This document shows, one piece after another, positions 51,154 through 60,598 of a stretch of DNA of 64,000 bases. The stretch comes from SXZD01 sp034680345. GTDB lineage: Bacteria > Pseudomonadota > Gammaproteobacteria > Burkholderiales > Burkholderiaceae_B. Within the stretch, counting starts at the first letter, position 1. Each line of letters begins with the position of its first letter. The notes under the pieces were generated by a model. The model searched no databases, was not told the DNA's origin, and was given only the letters and a program-made list of their open reading frames with translations. The translations under genes were made by a program, and so were the position numbers. The stretch is taken from positions 1 through 64,000 of the forward strand of contig JAXISZ010000009.1 in assembly GCA_034680345.1 (NCBI GenBank), read 5' to 3'.

Positions 51154-52425
51154 ATGACACAGTTTTTTTCTCGATTTAAAAAACTCAACATTCAAGAAAC
51201 AATTAAAATTGTAAAACGCAGTGGCGCGGTGGTCATGACAGTTTTTCTGGCTGTTGCCATGGCGCCGGACCCGGCTTGGGCCAAGCGCATGGGGGGAGGG
51301 ACTTCAGTTGGCCGTCAACATTCGGGTTTGATGAATAAACGTGTAGACTCACCCCCATCGAGCGTGCCCGGCAAGCCTGCTGGTGCTCAAAATGCTGCGG
51401 GTCAGCAGGGGTCGAATTTGCAACAACAGTCTGCTGGTGGTCCAGCAACAAATACATCGGCTGCAACTCAGGGCCAAGCAACTGCAGCCAAATCATCGCA
51501 ACAAACCGCTACATCTGCGCCAGCAACTCAACAACCTGCCCGCAATCGCTGGCTTGGGCCTTTGGCCGGTTTGGCTGCCGGTTTTGGTTTAGCGGCTTTG
51601 TTTTCACATTTTGGTATGGGTGGTGCGCTTGCTTCTATGATCAGCACCTTGCTTATCATTGGTTTATTAGCTGTTGCGGTGATGTTTATTGTTCGAATGT
51701 TTCGTAACAATAAAAGCAGTGGGGCTGGGCAAGTTAGCCAAAGCCCAGCTTATGCGGCGTCGTATCAAGGTGCTGCAGTAGAAAACGCGGCACAAAATAC
51801 TACACCAAATGCCGTGGTTTCTTCGCCAAAAGCGGATCACATGCAAGCCAATGGTAAAAATAACACGCATTTTGAAGGCGTCAATCCTTTTGGTCAGTCT
51901 TTTGATCGTGCACAGCAGCCCTGTTCCTTGGGGGCTGAGTTAAACGCTTTTGGTCAGCCTATTGCGGCTTTAGACCCTGTGCCATCGGCTGCACCGGTGT
52001 CAGTTAAATTGTCAGAATCAACTTCAGCACCGCAGTCCCCCAATTTGCTTAATATACCAGTGGGTTTTGATACGCAAGGGTTTACCAATGCGGCACAGCG
52101 TGTTTTTGTGCGTTTACAAGGTGCTTATAATACTGGCGACCTCACTGTTTTGCGCGAATTTTTATCTGACGACTTGTTTAATCGGTTTAGTACAGAAATA
52201 GTAAACCGGGGTCATATGGTTGAGCAAACCGTGTTTTTTGATTTGCAAACGCAGTTAATGGCTTATGATCAAACACCTAGTGAACATTTGGCATCTGTTT
52301 TATTTACAGGCCAGGTGCAACAGTCTGCTGATCTTGAGGCGGTGCCTTTTGAAGAAGTTTGGAATTTAAACCGTCCAACCAACAATCAAGGTGGTTGGGT
52401 TTTAATGGGTATTCAGGCAGTTTAA
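51154..52425 (+). CDS. Tim44-like domain membrane protein
   Basis: The start at ATG 51154 (423 residues) follows a GAGGGG ribosome-binding site; a frame from GTG 51139 adds five residues. An N-terminal signal-like hydrophobic segment (about 25-43) ends in Ala-Trp-Ala-Lys-Arg, followed by the family's Met-Gly-Gly-Gly-Thr-Ser-Val-Gly-Arg-Gln. Then come a Gln/Ala/Ser/Thr-rich linker, two further hydrophobic segments (Gly-Leu-Ala-Ala-Gly-Phe region and Met-Ile-Ser-Thr-Leu-Leu region, about 125-185), a second low-complexity stretch and the C-terminal Tim44-like domain (about 290-423). The domain is shared with mitochondrial Tim44 and the bacterial TimA-type proteins. The gene is conserved between ubiE and ubiJ/ubiB in betaproteobacteria; its function is unknown. 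Confidence 0.85.
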   Translation: MTQFFSRFKKLNIQETIKIVKRSGAVVMTVFLAVAMAPDPAWAKRMGGGTSVGRQHSGLMNKRVDSPPSSVPGKPAGAQNAAGQQGSNLQQQSAGGPATNTSAATQGQATAAKSSQQTATSAPATQQPARNRWLGPLAGLAAGFGLAALFSHFGMGGALASMISTLLIIGLLAVAVMFIVRMFRNNKSSGAGQVSQSPAYAASYQGAAVENAAQNTTPNAVVSSPKADHMQANGKNNTHFEGVNPFGQSFDRAQQPCSLGAELNAFGQPIAALDPVPSAAPVSVKLSESTSAPQSPNLLNIPVGFDTQGFTNAAQRVFVRLQGAYNTGDLTVLREFLSDDLFNRFSTEIVNRGHMVEQTVFFDLQTQLMAYDQTPSEHLASVLFTGQVQQSADLEAVPFEEVWNLNRPTNNQGGWVLMGIQAV

Positions 52426-52428
52426 GTC

Positions 52429-53046
52429 ATGCAAATATCGTTGGCATGTCTTGTGCCTGTTATCAATCATTTGCTTAGTCAAGACCGAGTTTGCCAACGG
52501 CGTTTAAAAGCTCAGGCGTATAAAACGATTGTTGTGCGTTTGTCTTCGGCGCTGTTGTGTTTAGAGGTGCAAGATAACGGGTTAGTGGCGTTGGCTGCAG
52601 CGCCTAATTCTGCTGATGTCACCATTTCTCTAAAATTACCTGAAGTACTTCCTTTGGTTGCAGGTTGGGCGTTTGCCTCTGCGACACAAAAACAGCAAGC
52701 AATGCAAAAGGTGATGGCTGCTGCCACCATTGAGGGCGACGCAGAGCTAGCTACTTGTGTTTCTTATTTAGTGGAACACTTGCATTGGGACCTAGAAGAT
52801 GATTTGTCCAAAATATTTGGTGATTCATTTGCGGTGGGGTTAATGCGCTTAGGTGCTCGGACGCAGCATTTCATGGTGGATAGCGCTCGGCGTTTATCAG
52901 AGAGTTTACGAGAGTATGCTGTGTATGAGCAGGGTTGGTTAGTGTCTCAGGAACAATCAGACTTATTTGCAGACCAAGTGCGGCGTTTGCGAGACGATGT
53001 TGAGCGCTTAGAAAAACGCATTAACCGGCTCAACGGTAACGTATGA
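52429..53046 (+). CDS. ubiJ: Ubiquinone biosynthesis accessory factor UbiJ
   Basis: A 205-residue SCP2-domain protein (residues about 1-110) with a C-terminal coiled coil ending in Arg-Leu-Arg-Asp-Asp-Val-Glu-Arg-Leu-Glu-Lys-Arg-Ile. UbiJ binds hydrophobic ubiquinone intermediates within the soluble Ubi complex. It starts three bases after the Tim44-like gene and overlaps ubiB by four bases (ATGA), so the operon is tight. Confidence 0.9.
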   Translation: MQISLACLVPVINHLLSQDRVCQRRLKAQAYKTIVVRLSSALLCLEVQDNGLVALAAAPNSADVTISLKLPEVLPLVAGWAFASATQKQQAMQKVMAAATIEGDAELATCVSYLVEHLHWDLEDDLSKIFGDSFAVGLMRLGARTQHFMVDSARRLSESLREYAVYEQGWLVSQEQSDLFADQVRRLRDDVERLEKRINRLNGNV

Positions 53047-54608
53047 GACTGTTGCGGTTACTAAAAATATTGTCTGTCATGCACCGTTACGGTTTGCATG
53101 AAATTGTGGTTGATGCATTCAAATCGCCAATTGTACGAGCTGTGTTTCGTTTATTTGGTTCGCGGCGTATTTATGCGCTACCCCGAGGCGAACGTTTGCG
53201 GCGAGCGTTTGAAGACTTAGGCCCTATTTTCGTGAAATTTGGGCAGTTACTTTCAACACGTCGCGACCTCTTACCCATTGATGTGGCAGACCAATTGGCG
53301 CTGCTACAAGACCGTGTACCACCGTTTCCCAGTGATCAAGCTTTGGCTTTAATAGAACAGTCTTTGGGTAAGTCAATTGATGAGTTGTTCTCAGAGTTTA
53401 ATGCAACCCCAGTTGCCAGCGCTTCGATCGCACAGGTGCATTTTGCTACGTTGCGAGAGGGTTTGGCAGCAGGTCGGCAGGTGGCTGTTAAAGTTTTGCG
53501 CCCTGGAATGGCTGAAATTATTGGCAAAGACCTGTCATTAATGCGCGTTGCGGCTACAATTATCGAAAAAACCTCGGTTGATGGGCGGCGTTTGCGGCCA
53601 CGTGATGTGGTTGCTGAATTCGATATCTATCTGAATGATGAACTTGATTTAATGCGCGAAGCTGCCAATGCAGCTCAGCTGCGCCGCAATTTTGCGCCAG
53701 AAACACCCGAAGGCCGTTTACTGCGCATACCAGAAATGTATTGGGATTATTGTTCTACCCAGGTTTTGGTGATGGAACGGATGTTTGGGGTGCCTATTTC
53801 TCATATTCAACATTTGCGTGAGATTGGTGTTGATCTTAAACAGTTGTCGCGTCAAGGGGTTGAGATTTTTTTTACCCAAGTGTTTCGTGATGGTTTTTTT
53901 CATGCGGATATGCATCCTGGCAACATTTATGTGGGTGTCGACGGGCCAGATTTTGGCCGTTATATTGCCTTAGATTTTGGCATTGTGGGTACCTTAAGCG
54001 ACACAGACAAGCATTATTTAGCGCAAAATTTTATTGCCTTTTTTCGGCGTGACTACAAACGCGTTGCACAGCTGCACATAGAATCTGGTTGGGTGCCCCG
54101 AGAAACTCGGGTTGAAGCTTTAGAATCTGCGGTCCGCAGCGTGATTGAGCCGTTTTTTGACCGGCCTTTAAAAGAAATTTCTTTGGGGTTGGTGTTAATG
54201 CGCTTATTTCAAATTTCGCGGCGTTTTAACGTTGAGGTACAACCGCAGTTGGTATTATTGCAAAAAACCTTACTCAATATTGAGGGTTTGGGTCGGCAAC
54301 TCGACCCTGACTTAGATTTGTGGAAAACCGCCAAGCCCTTTTTAGAGCATTGGATGAGCCAGCAAGTGGGTTGGAAGGGTTTGCGTTCCCGTTTAAGCTG
54401 GGAGGCAACGCAATGGAGTACAATTTTTCCGAGTTTGCCGCGATTGGTTTATCAAGCGCTGACGCAGTCGTCTAATCGTTTAGACCAGGAATTGGCTTTG
54501 CTGGCGAAACAACAGCGCCGTACCAATCGAACATTGGCCTTTACACTGGGTGTATTGGCCGCGGTTATTCTTTTGGCGGTGTTTCATTGGGTGCGTTATT
54601 GGTTTTAG
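53043..54608 (+). CDS. ubiB: Ubiquinone biosynthesis regulatory kinase-like protein UbiB
   Basis: Atypical ABC1/ADCK kinase-like ATPase needed for ubiquinone synthesis, 521 residues. Hallmarks: the Lys-Phe-Gly-Gln motif (Phe-Val-Lys-Phe-Gly-Gln-Leu-Leu-Ser-Thr-Arg), the Ala-rich loop replacing the P-loop (Ala-Ser-Ile-Ala-Gln-Val-His), Val-Lys-Val-Leu-Arg-Pro-Gly, the catalytic-loop equivalent His-Ala-Asp-Met-His-Pro-Gly-Asn-Ile, and Ala-Leu-Asp-Phe-Gly-Ile-Val-Gly. The C-terminus is a hydrophobic membrane anchor. Overlaps ubiJ by four bases. Confidence 0.97.
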   Translation: MRLLRLLKILSVMHRYGLHEIVVDAFKSPIVRAVFRLFGSRRIYALPRGERLRRAFEDLGPIFVKFGQLLSTRRDLLPIDVADQLALLQDRVPPFPSDQALALIEQSLGKSIDELFSEFNATPVASASIAQVHFATLREGLAAGRQVAVKVLRPGMAEIIGKDLSLMRVAATIIEKTSVDGRRLRPRDVVAEFDIYLNDELDLMREAANAAQLRRNFAPETPEGRLLRIPEMYWDYCSTQVLVMERMFGVPISHIQHLREIGVDLKQLSRQGVEIFFTQVFRDGFFHADMHPGNIYVGVDGPDFGRYIALDFGIVGTLSDTDKHYLAQNFIAFFRRDYKRVAQLHIESGWVPRETRVEALESAVRSVIEPFFDRPLKEISLGLVLMRLFQISRRFNVEVQPQLVLLQKTLLNIEGLGRQLDPDLDLWKTAKPFLEHWMSQQVGWKGLRSRLSWEATQWSTIFPSLPRLVYQALTQSSNRLDQELALLAKQQRRTNRTLAFTLGVLAAVILLAVFHWVRYWF

Positions 54609-54650
54609 CCCTCTGCGGGCAGAATAGACTGTAGGGAGGGCTGGCCGCAT

Positions 54651-56219
54651 ATGCTTTTGGGTTTTGTGGTGTTATATTTGGTGGTGTCTTTGGGCATCGG
54701 TTTGTTGGCTGCCACTCGGGTTAATACGGCGAAAGACTTTGCTGTGGCTGGTCGTGGCTTACCTTTGCCTGTGGTTACCGCCACTGTGTTTGCTACGTGG
54801 TTTGGTTCTGAGGCAGTGCTTGGGGTGTCAGCACAATTTGTGCGTGAAGGCTTGCAAGGCGTGGTTGCTGACCCCTTTGGTTCTAGTATGTGTTTGGTTT
54901 TGGCGGGCTTGGTGTTTGCTAAAAAATTGTACCGTTTAAATTTACTAACCATTGGCGATTATTACCGCAAGCGGTATAACCGAACCGTAGAAGTGTTATG
55001 TACATTGTGTATTGTAGCTTCATATTTGGGTTGGGTGTCGGCTCAGATTAAGGCGTTGGGTTTGGTGCTTTTTATTGTCACAGATGGTGCGGTTTCGCCA
55101 GAGCTGGGAATGATTTTAGGTAGTTTGGTTGTTTTAACTTACACCGCGTTTGGTGGTATGTTGTCGGTTGCGGTGCTAGACTTCTTACAAATGTCGGTCA
55201 TCATGGCTGGCATGTTGTACATTGCGTACGTAATTAGCCATCTTGCAGGTGGGTTTGAGTATGTTGTGCAGCATGCTTGGGCAGCAGACAAATTAAACTT
55301 GTTTCCGCAGGCAAAATATGAACTTTGGATCCCTTTCTTGAGCGCTTGGTTGACCATGATGTTAGGATCCATTCCTCAGCAGGATGTGTTTCAGCGCATT
55401 ACATCCGCCAAAGATGAAAAAACGGCGGTGCGGGGTTCTATTCTGGGTGCTTCAATTTATTTATTGTTTGCGTTTTTGCCAATGTTTTTAGCGTATTCAG
55501 CCACTTTAATTGACCCGATAAAATTTGGTGCCATGGTGCAGGACGATTCTCAGCGGGTGCTACCTACTTTGATTTTATCGCATACGCCGGTGTTTGCGCA
55601 GATTGTGTTTTTTGGGGCTTTAATTTCGGCAATTATGAGCTGTTCAAGTGCCACTTTATTGGCGCCCTCGGTATCTTTTTCTGAAAACATTGTGCGTGGT
55701 TTTTATTCAGGGATGAAAGACCGTACTTTCTTGTGGGTGATGCGTGGCGTTATTGTGTGCTTTACAGGTTTGGTTTTAATGATTGCTCTAAGTTCAGATG
55801 CCAGTATTTTTGAAATGGTGGAAAGTGCTTACAAAGTAACATTGGTAGCGGCATTTGTGCCTTTGTTTTTTGGTTTGTTCTGGAAGCGGGCTAATGTACA
55901 AGGTGCTTTGTTGTCTATTATTTTAGGGCTAAGCACTTGGTTGGCATGTGAGTTTTATGTGAGCAGTGAAGTTTGGCCGCCGCAAATGATTGGATTTGGA
56001 GTTTCGATTGTAGGCATGTTGCTGGGGGCTTGGTTGCCAGAATATTTGCCCGATGGAGGCAATTGTTTTTTGGCAAAATTTCGTGCGGTAGGTCAAACAA
56101 CTGGGCAAACGGTCAGTCAAACAGTACCAGAGGCTGAAGCGGTATCGCAAGTGGCAGCGCAAACAGCTGTTTCAGTAGCTATTGAGCCTGTAGCGCATGA
56201 ATCAATTCATGTCCGGTAG
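54651..56219 (+). CDS. Sodium:solute symporter family protein
   Basis: A 522-residue SSS-family transporter with about 13 hydrophobic helices. Near the N-terminus it has Asp-Phe-Ala-Val-Ala-Gly-Arg-Gly-Leu-Pro-Leu-Pro and Ala-Thr-Trp-Phe-Gly-Ser-Glu, typical of the family, and later Gly-Ser-Ile-Pro-Gln-Gln-Asp-Val-Phe-Gln-Arg. The substrate cannot be read from the sequence. The last 45 or so residues form a hydrophilic Gln/Thr/Val/Ala-rich tail containing Gly-Gln-Thr-x-Gly-Gln-Thr-Val-Ser-Gln-Thr repeats, probably disordered. It lies 42 bases after ubiB and may be co-transcribed with it. Confidence 0.9.
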   Translation: MLLGFVVLYLVVSLGIGLLAATRVNTAKDFAVAGRGLPLPVVTATVFATWFGSEAVLGVSAQFVREGLQGVVADPFGSSMCLVLAGLVFAKKLYRLNLLTIGDYYRKRYNRTVEVLCTLCIVASYLGWVSAQIKALGLVLFIVTDGAVSPELGMILGSLVVLTYTAFGGMLSVAVLDFLQMSVIMAGMLYIAYVISHLAGGFEYVVQHAWAADKLNLFPQAKYELWIPFLSAWLTMMLGSIPQQDVFQRITSAKDEKTAVRGSILGASIYLLFAFLPMFLAYSATLIDPIKFGAMVQDDSQRVLPTLILSHTPVFAQIVFFGALISAIMSCSSATLLAPSVSFSENIVRGFYSGMKDRTFLWVMRGVIVCFTGLVLMIALSSDASIFEMVESAYKVTLVAAFVPLFFGLFWKRANVQGALLSIILGLSTWLACEFYVSSEVWPPQMIGFGVSIVGMLLGAWLPEYLPDGGNCFLAKFRAVGQTTGQTVSQTVPEAEAVSQVAAQTAVSVAIEPVAHESIHVR

Positions 56220-56286
56220 CTATTCAGTGGGTTATACGTGGCATTTTTATATAAAGCATAAATCAATTATCAATCGAGATTTTTAA

Positions 56287-57189
56287 ATGGCATACCTTAC
56301 AATTGAAGATACCATTGGTCAGACCCCCTTGGTGCAGCTGTTGCGAATTCAGTCTCAAGATAATTTGCAGCGGCAAAATATTGTGTTGGGTAAATTAGAA
56401 GGCAATAATCCGGCGGGTTCGGTAAAAGACCGTCCAGCAATTTATATGATTAAACAAGCCGAATTGCGTGGGCAAATTAAGCCTGGCGACACTTTAATAG
56501 AAGCCACCAGTGGTAACACTGGTATCGCGTTGGCAATGGCTGCGGCTATTCGTGGTTATCGCATGGTTTTAATTATGCCGGAGCATTTGAGTATTGAGCG
56601 GCGTCAAACTATGCGGGCTTTTGGTGCTGAGCTGGTGCTTACGCCAGAAAAAGGGGGGATGGAATATGCCCGAGACCTTGCGCAGCAAATGCGAGATGAA
56701 GGCAAGGGCGTTATACTGGATCAGTTTGCTAATGACAACAATCCGTTGGCGCATTTTGAAACCACAGGCCCTGAAATATGGCGCGATACCAACGGAAAAG
56801 TTACGCATTTTGTCAGTGCTATGGGCACCACCGGTTCAATTATGGGTGTTTCGCGTTATTTAAAGTTGCAAAATCCAGAGATACAAATTGTGGGTGTACA
56901 ACCCAGTGAAGGTTCGCAAATCCCTGGTATACGCAAGTGGCCTGAAGCGTATTTGCCAAAAATTTATGAGCACAGTGCGGTTGACCGTTTAGAATTTGTT
57001 AGTCAGCAGGCAGCAGAAACCATGGCACGACGCATGGCTGCCGAGGAGGGTATTTTCTGCGGTGTTTCGGCTGCTGGTGCCTGCGAGGTGGCAATGCGTA
57101 TTGCACGCGAGGTAGAAAATGCCACCGTTGTTTTCATTGTGTGCGACCGCGGTGATCGTTATCTCTCAACGGGTGTTTTTCCGGCTTGA
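56287..57189 (+). CDS. cysM: Cysteine synthase B (O-acetylserine sulfhydrylase)
   Basis: PLP enzyme that makes cysteine from O-acetylserine and sulfide or thiosulfate. It has 300 residues. The PLP lysine is Lys47 in Asn-Pro-Ala-Gly-Ser-Val-Lys-Asp-Arg-Pro; this Arg-Pro-Ala variant is CysM-like. The Thr-Ser-Gly-Asn-Thr-Gly-Ile-Ala loop and Gly-Thr-Thr-Gly-Ser-Ile phosphate loop follow. The 3' end overlaps the convergent mltB by about 31 bases. Confidence 0.96.
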   Translation: MAYLTIEDTIGQTPLVQLLRIQSQDNLQRQNIVLGKLEGNNPAGSVKDRPAIYMIKQAELRGQIKPGDTLIEATSGNTGIALAMAAAIRGYRMVLIMPEHLSIERRQTMRAFGAELVLTPEKGGMEYARDLAQQMRDEGKGVILDQFANDNNPLAHFETTGPEIWRDTNGKVTHFVSAMGTTGSIMGVSRYLKLQNPEIQIVGVQPSEGSQIPGIRKWPEAYLPKIYEHSAVDRLEFVSQQAAETMARRMAAEEGIFCGVSAAGACEVAMRIAREVENATVVFIVCDRGDRYLSTGVFPA

Positions 57190-58532
57190 ACCAATGTAAT
57201 GTGTTGTTGCTTTTTGGTATAAGCTTGGCGCAGCGCGGTGGCCAAGTCCAAGACTGACATGGCATAAAAATTTGAGCGATTATAGCGCGACACAGCGTAG
57301 TAATTGCGGCCAGCTAGCCTGTATTCAACCGATTCTAAGGCATTGGGTAAGTCAACCAAGCAGAGCATTTCATTTGTGCGCAGGTGAATGTCATACTCGC
57401 TGAATTTGCCTACAATGCCTAGTTCGCGCAGTTGTGCGTCAGTGAATCGTGGAATAATGCCTTCCTTAATAATTTTTTCAACAGATTGTTGAGTATTTAG
57501 ATTGTTTTTTACAGTGGCTGGCACATACCAAAATTCACCTGCTTGCCAGCCATGCACTTTTAGAAAGTTGCCAATACTGGCCACTGTGTCTTGTACCGAG
57601 TGAAAGAGGTCGATTTCACCGTCATCGTCACCATCAACGGCAAAGCGACGCCAAGAGCTGGGCATAAACTGGCCCATGCCTATTGCACCAGCAAAAGAGC
57701 CTTTAACCTCTAAAGGGTTTAAACGATTTTCTCGGCTTAGGAGAAAGAAGGCTTCGAGTTCGCCACGAAAAAAATCAGAGCGATCGCGGGTGTTTCGCGG
57801 AAAATCAAAGGTAAGGGTGCTTAGCGCATCAACTGTTCTAAACCCACCGGTGTGTTGTCCAAAAATAGTTTCTACGCCCAATATGGCCACAATTACTTCA
57901 GGGGGTACGCCAGTTTTTTCGGTGGTTTTGTTTAAAATGGCAGCGTTTGCTTCCCAAAAAGCCAAACCGTTGTTGATGCGAACAGATTCCACATAGCGTG
58001 CGCGGTAGCGTTCCCAGTGACGCGCGCCTGGCTTAGAAGGCGGTACAATTGCGCGGGCTGCCGTGGGTTGGTATTTTGCTTTTTCGAGAATAGTGAGCAC
58101 ATTTTTTTCATCAAACCCATGGCGCATTGCAACTTCATGGGCAAAGTTTTTAACCTCTACACGGTTGTGATAAACCGGCTGCGTACTGGCTGACGTTTTT
58201 TGGTTGTTTAGGTGAGATGCAGTGCTCGCGGTTTTGGCTTTGTTGTTTTTGCTATTGGGATCCGTTTTTTTATTGCTGTTGTTGTTTTTGCCTTTATTAG
58301 CTTGGGATTTCTGTGTGCTAGGCGATAATTTACCCGTGCTAGACTTACTTGCAATATGGTTTTTAGAGGTTTTGCCTGTTGTTTGTGCCAATGCTATAGG
58401 GTTTGGGTATAGCAAGTTTATAGCTACAATTGCGCAGATAAATGCGCTTAACGGTGAGTTTTTTAGTGCGCGGTGCGCTTGCCGTTGTGTTTTTTGGGGA
58501 GTCTTTTTCAAGGCTGAAAAAAAAGCATTCAT
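57159..58532 (-). CDS. mltB: Membrane-bound lytic murein transglycosylase B
   Basis: Cleaves peptidoglycan glycan strands with formation of 1,6-anhydro-MurNAc. It has 457 residues. An N-terminal hydrophobic signal or anchor (about 28-48) ends in Ala-Leu-Ala-Gln and is followed by a Lys/Ser/Asn/Thr-rich linker (about 50-125), longer than usual. The SLT_2 domain carries the catalytic Glu in Ala-Ile-Leu-Gly-Val-Glu-Thr-Ile-Phe-Gly, with Gly-Ala-Ile-Gly-Met-Gly-Gln-Phe-Met-Pro-Ser-Ser. There is no lipobox cysteine, so it is not a lipoprotein like E. coli MltB. It converges on and overlaps cysM. Confidence 0.94.
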   Translation of the reverse strand: MNAFFSALKKTPQKTQRQAHRALKNSPLSAFICAIVAINLLYPNPIALAQTTGKTSKNHIASKSSTGKLSPSTQKSQANKGKNNNSNKKTDPNSKNNKAKTASTASHLNNQKTSASTQPVYHNRVEVKNFAHEVAMRHGFDEKNVLTILEKAKYQPTAARAIVPPSKPGARHWERYRARYVESVRINNGLAFWEANAAILNKTTEKTGVPPEVIVAILGVETIFGQHTGGFRTVDALSTLTFDFPRNTRDRSDFFRGELEAFFLLSRENRLNPLEVKGSFAGAIGMGQFMPSSWRRFAVDGDDDGEIDLFHSVQDTVASIGNFLKVHGWQAGEFWYVPATVKNNLNTQQSVEKIIKEGIIPRFTDAQLRELGIVGKFSEYDIHLRTNEMLCLVDLPNALESVEYRLAGRNYYAVSRYNRSNFYAMSVLDLATALRQAYTKKQQHITLVQAGKTPVER

Positions 58533-58787
58533 GAATTAAATAGGTTAACGTGGTAAGAAGTGGTTTGTTAGAATTTCGCTTTGAGTCTATATTTGAATTT
58601 AACTTGTATACATTAAGCTATCATGGCCAGTGTCTAACAGATTATAGTCTAGTAAAATACGGATTTTACCGTAGTCAGCGTTTTAGATGTTTTTATGAAC
58701 GGCATTAATTTACGAACATTTTGCCAAAATGTATGGGGTTGAGTTCGTATAATTAGGTCTTTGGTTTTTTTCATTAGGGGATGGTTT

Positions 58788-59537
58788 ATGAAGGTCCTGG
58801 TGCCTGTAAAACGGGTCGTGGATTACAACGTAAAGGTACGTTGTAAAAGTGATGGCAGTGATGTGGATATCGCTAATGTCAAAATGTCAATGAATCCTTT
58901 TGATGAAATTGCGGTTGAAGAGGCTGTGCGCCTCAAAGAAGCTGGTTTTTTTTCTGAGGTTGTTGTGGTTTCTTGCGGGGTTGCGCAGTGTCAAGACACT
59001 TTGCGCACTGCAATGGCGATGGGTGCAGACCGTGCCATTTTGGTAGAAACTGACGTTGCATTGCAACCCTTGGCCGTGGCTAAACTGTTAAAAAAATTGC
59101 TAGAAAAAGAACAGGTGTCATTGGTTATTTTAGGTAAGCAAGCCATTGATGACGATTGTAATCAAACGGGGCAAATGTTGGCCGCTTTGGCTGGCTGGCC
59201 GCAAGCCACTTTTGCATCAAAATTAACAATTGTTGGTGAGCAAGTGCAGGTTACCCGTGAGGTTGATGGTGGCTTTGAAACCGTGGCTTTGCAGTTGCCA
59301 GCATTGGTTTCTGCCGATTTGCGTTTAAATGAACCGCGTTACGTTACCTTACCCAACATCATGAAAGCCAAGAAAAAGCCTTTGGAAACTTGCACGCCTA
59401 GCGATTTAGGGGTTGATGTGACGCCAAGCATTGAACTGTTGAAGGTCACTGACCCCCCTATGCGCAAAGCGGGTATTAAACTGCCTAACGTGGCCAGTTT
59501 AGTAGAAAAACTCAAAAACGAAGCCAAGGTGATTTAA
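58788..59537 (+). CDS. etfB: Electron transfer flavoprotein beta subunit
   Basis: AMP-binding small subunit of ETF, which collects electrons from acyl-CoA and other dehydrogenases for the quinone pool. The start at ATG 58788 (249 residues, Met-Lys-Val-Leu-Val-Pro-Val-Lys-Arg-Val) follows an AGGGG ribosome-binding site; a frame from 58761 adds nine residues. Family motifs: Asn-Pro-Phe-Asp-Glu-Ile-Ala-Val-Glu-Glu-Ala, Leu-Gly-Lys-Gln-Ala-Ile-Asp-Asp-Asp, and Asp-Leu-Arg-Leu-Asn-Glu-Pro-Arg-Tyr near the recognition loop. etfA follows after 12 bases. Confidence 0.97.
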   Translation: MKVLVPVKRVVDYNVKVRCKSDGSDVDIANVKMSMNPFDEIAVEEAVRLKEAGFFSEVVVVSCGVAQCQDTLRTAMAMGADRAILVETDVALQPLAVAKLLKKLLEKEQVSLVILGKQAIDDDCNQTGQMLAALAGWPQATFASKLTIVGEQVQVTREVDGGFETVALQLPALVSADLRLNEPRYVTLPNIMKAKKKPLETCTPSDLGVDVTPSIELLKVTDPPMRKAGIKLPNVASLVEKLKNEAKVI

Positions 59538-59549
59538 AAGGAGCAATTC

Positions 59550-60485
59550 ATGGCGATTTTAGTCATAGCAGAGCACGATCATCACAGTGTGCACATTGCC
59601 ACGCGTCATGCTGTGGCCGCTGCTGCAAAAATAGGTGGTGAAGTACATCTTTTAGTTGTTGGGCATCAGTGTGATGGTGCTGCGCGGGCAGCAACACAGA
59701 TTGCGGGTGTGGCCAAAGTAAGAGTTGCTGATGGCGCTGTGTTTGCAGATCAATTGGTGGAAAATGTGGCTGCACAGGTTTTCGAACTTGCTAAACAGGG
59801 TTATTCTCATATTTTAGCGGCGGCTACAAGTTTTGGTAAAAATTTATTGCCTCGGGTGGCGGCCTTGCTGGATGTGGGGCAAGTTTCTGATATTACGGCG
59901 GTTTGTAGCGCAGATACTTTTGAGCGTCCTATATATGCGGGCAATGTGATTGCTACAGTTCGGTCCTTAGATACTATAAAAGTAATTACCGTGCGCGGTA
60001 CAGCTTTTGAAGCTGTTGCACCGCAGGGCGGGGCTGCATTGGTTGAGCAGATTGCTGTTGTGGCTGAAAGCGGGTTATCGCGGTTGTTGTCACGGGAAAT
60101 GATACAGCAAACTCGACCCGAATTAAGTTCTGCCCCTGTCGTTGTGGCTGGAGGCCGCGCTTTGGGTTCTGCTGAAAACTTTAAACTTCTAGAAACTTTG
60201 GCGGACAAACTGGGGGCGGCTTTAGGTGCTTCTCGGGCTGCTGTAGATGCTGGTTTTGCGCCAAATGACTGGCAAGTTGGGCAAACCGGAAAAATTGTGG
60301 CACCGCAGTTATATTTGGCCATTGGCATTTCAGGAGCTATTCAGCATTTGGCCGGCATGAAAGATTCTAAAGTGATTGTGGCAATTAACAAAGACCCAGA
60401 CGCAGCTATTTTCGCTGTGGCTGATTACGGTTTAGTCGGGGATTTATTCGAGTTTGTGCCCGAGTTAATTGCTCAGTTGCCTTAA
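59550..60485 (+). CDS. etfA: Electron transfer flavoprotein alpha subunit
   Basis: FAD-binding subunit, 311 residues. The FAD domain shows Val-Val-Ala-Gly-Gly-Arg-Ala-Leu-Gly, Val-Gly-Gln-Thr-Gly-Lys-Ile-Val-Ala-Pro, Ala-Ile-Gly-Ile-Ser-Gly-Ala-Ile-Gln-His and Ile-Asn-Lys-Asp-Pro-Asp-Ala-Ala-Ile-Phe. It is translated with etfB (AAGGAG ribosome-binding site). It converges on the glycolate oxidase genes across an AT-rich hairpin. Confidence 0.97.
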   Translation: MAILVIAEHDHHSVHIATRHAVAAAAKIGGEVHLLVVGHQCDGAARAATQIAGVAKVRVADGAVFADQLVENVAAQVFELAKQGYSHILAAATSFGKNLLPRVAALLDVGQVSDITAVCSADTFERPIYAGNVIATVRSLDTIKVITVRGTAFEAVAPQGGAALVEQIAVVAESGLSRLLSREMIQQTRPELSSAPVVVAGGRALGSAENFKLLETLADKLGAALGASRAAVDAGFAPNDWQVGQTGKIVAPQLYLAIGISGAIQHLAGMKDSKVIVAINKDPDAAIFAVADYGLVGDLFEFVPELIAQLP

Positions 60486-60562
60486 AGTTTTTTATATGAA
60501 TTTTATTTTTTTGTGTTGAACTCAATTCAGCTGATTGCTTAATTTTGTAATGCTAAATTGTT

Positions 60563-60594
60563 AAAAAACTTGATTTTATTGCTTTAAGTTTTTT
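60563..60594. terminator. Weak AT-rich hairpin between etfA and glcF
   Basis: AAAAAACTT (60563-60571) pairs with AAGTTTTTT (60586-60594) around a 14-base loop and is followed by T-rich sequence. It could serve as a bidirectional terminator for the convergent genes, but the stem is AT-only apart from one G-C pair. Confidence 0.35.
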
Positions 60595-60598
60595 ATTT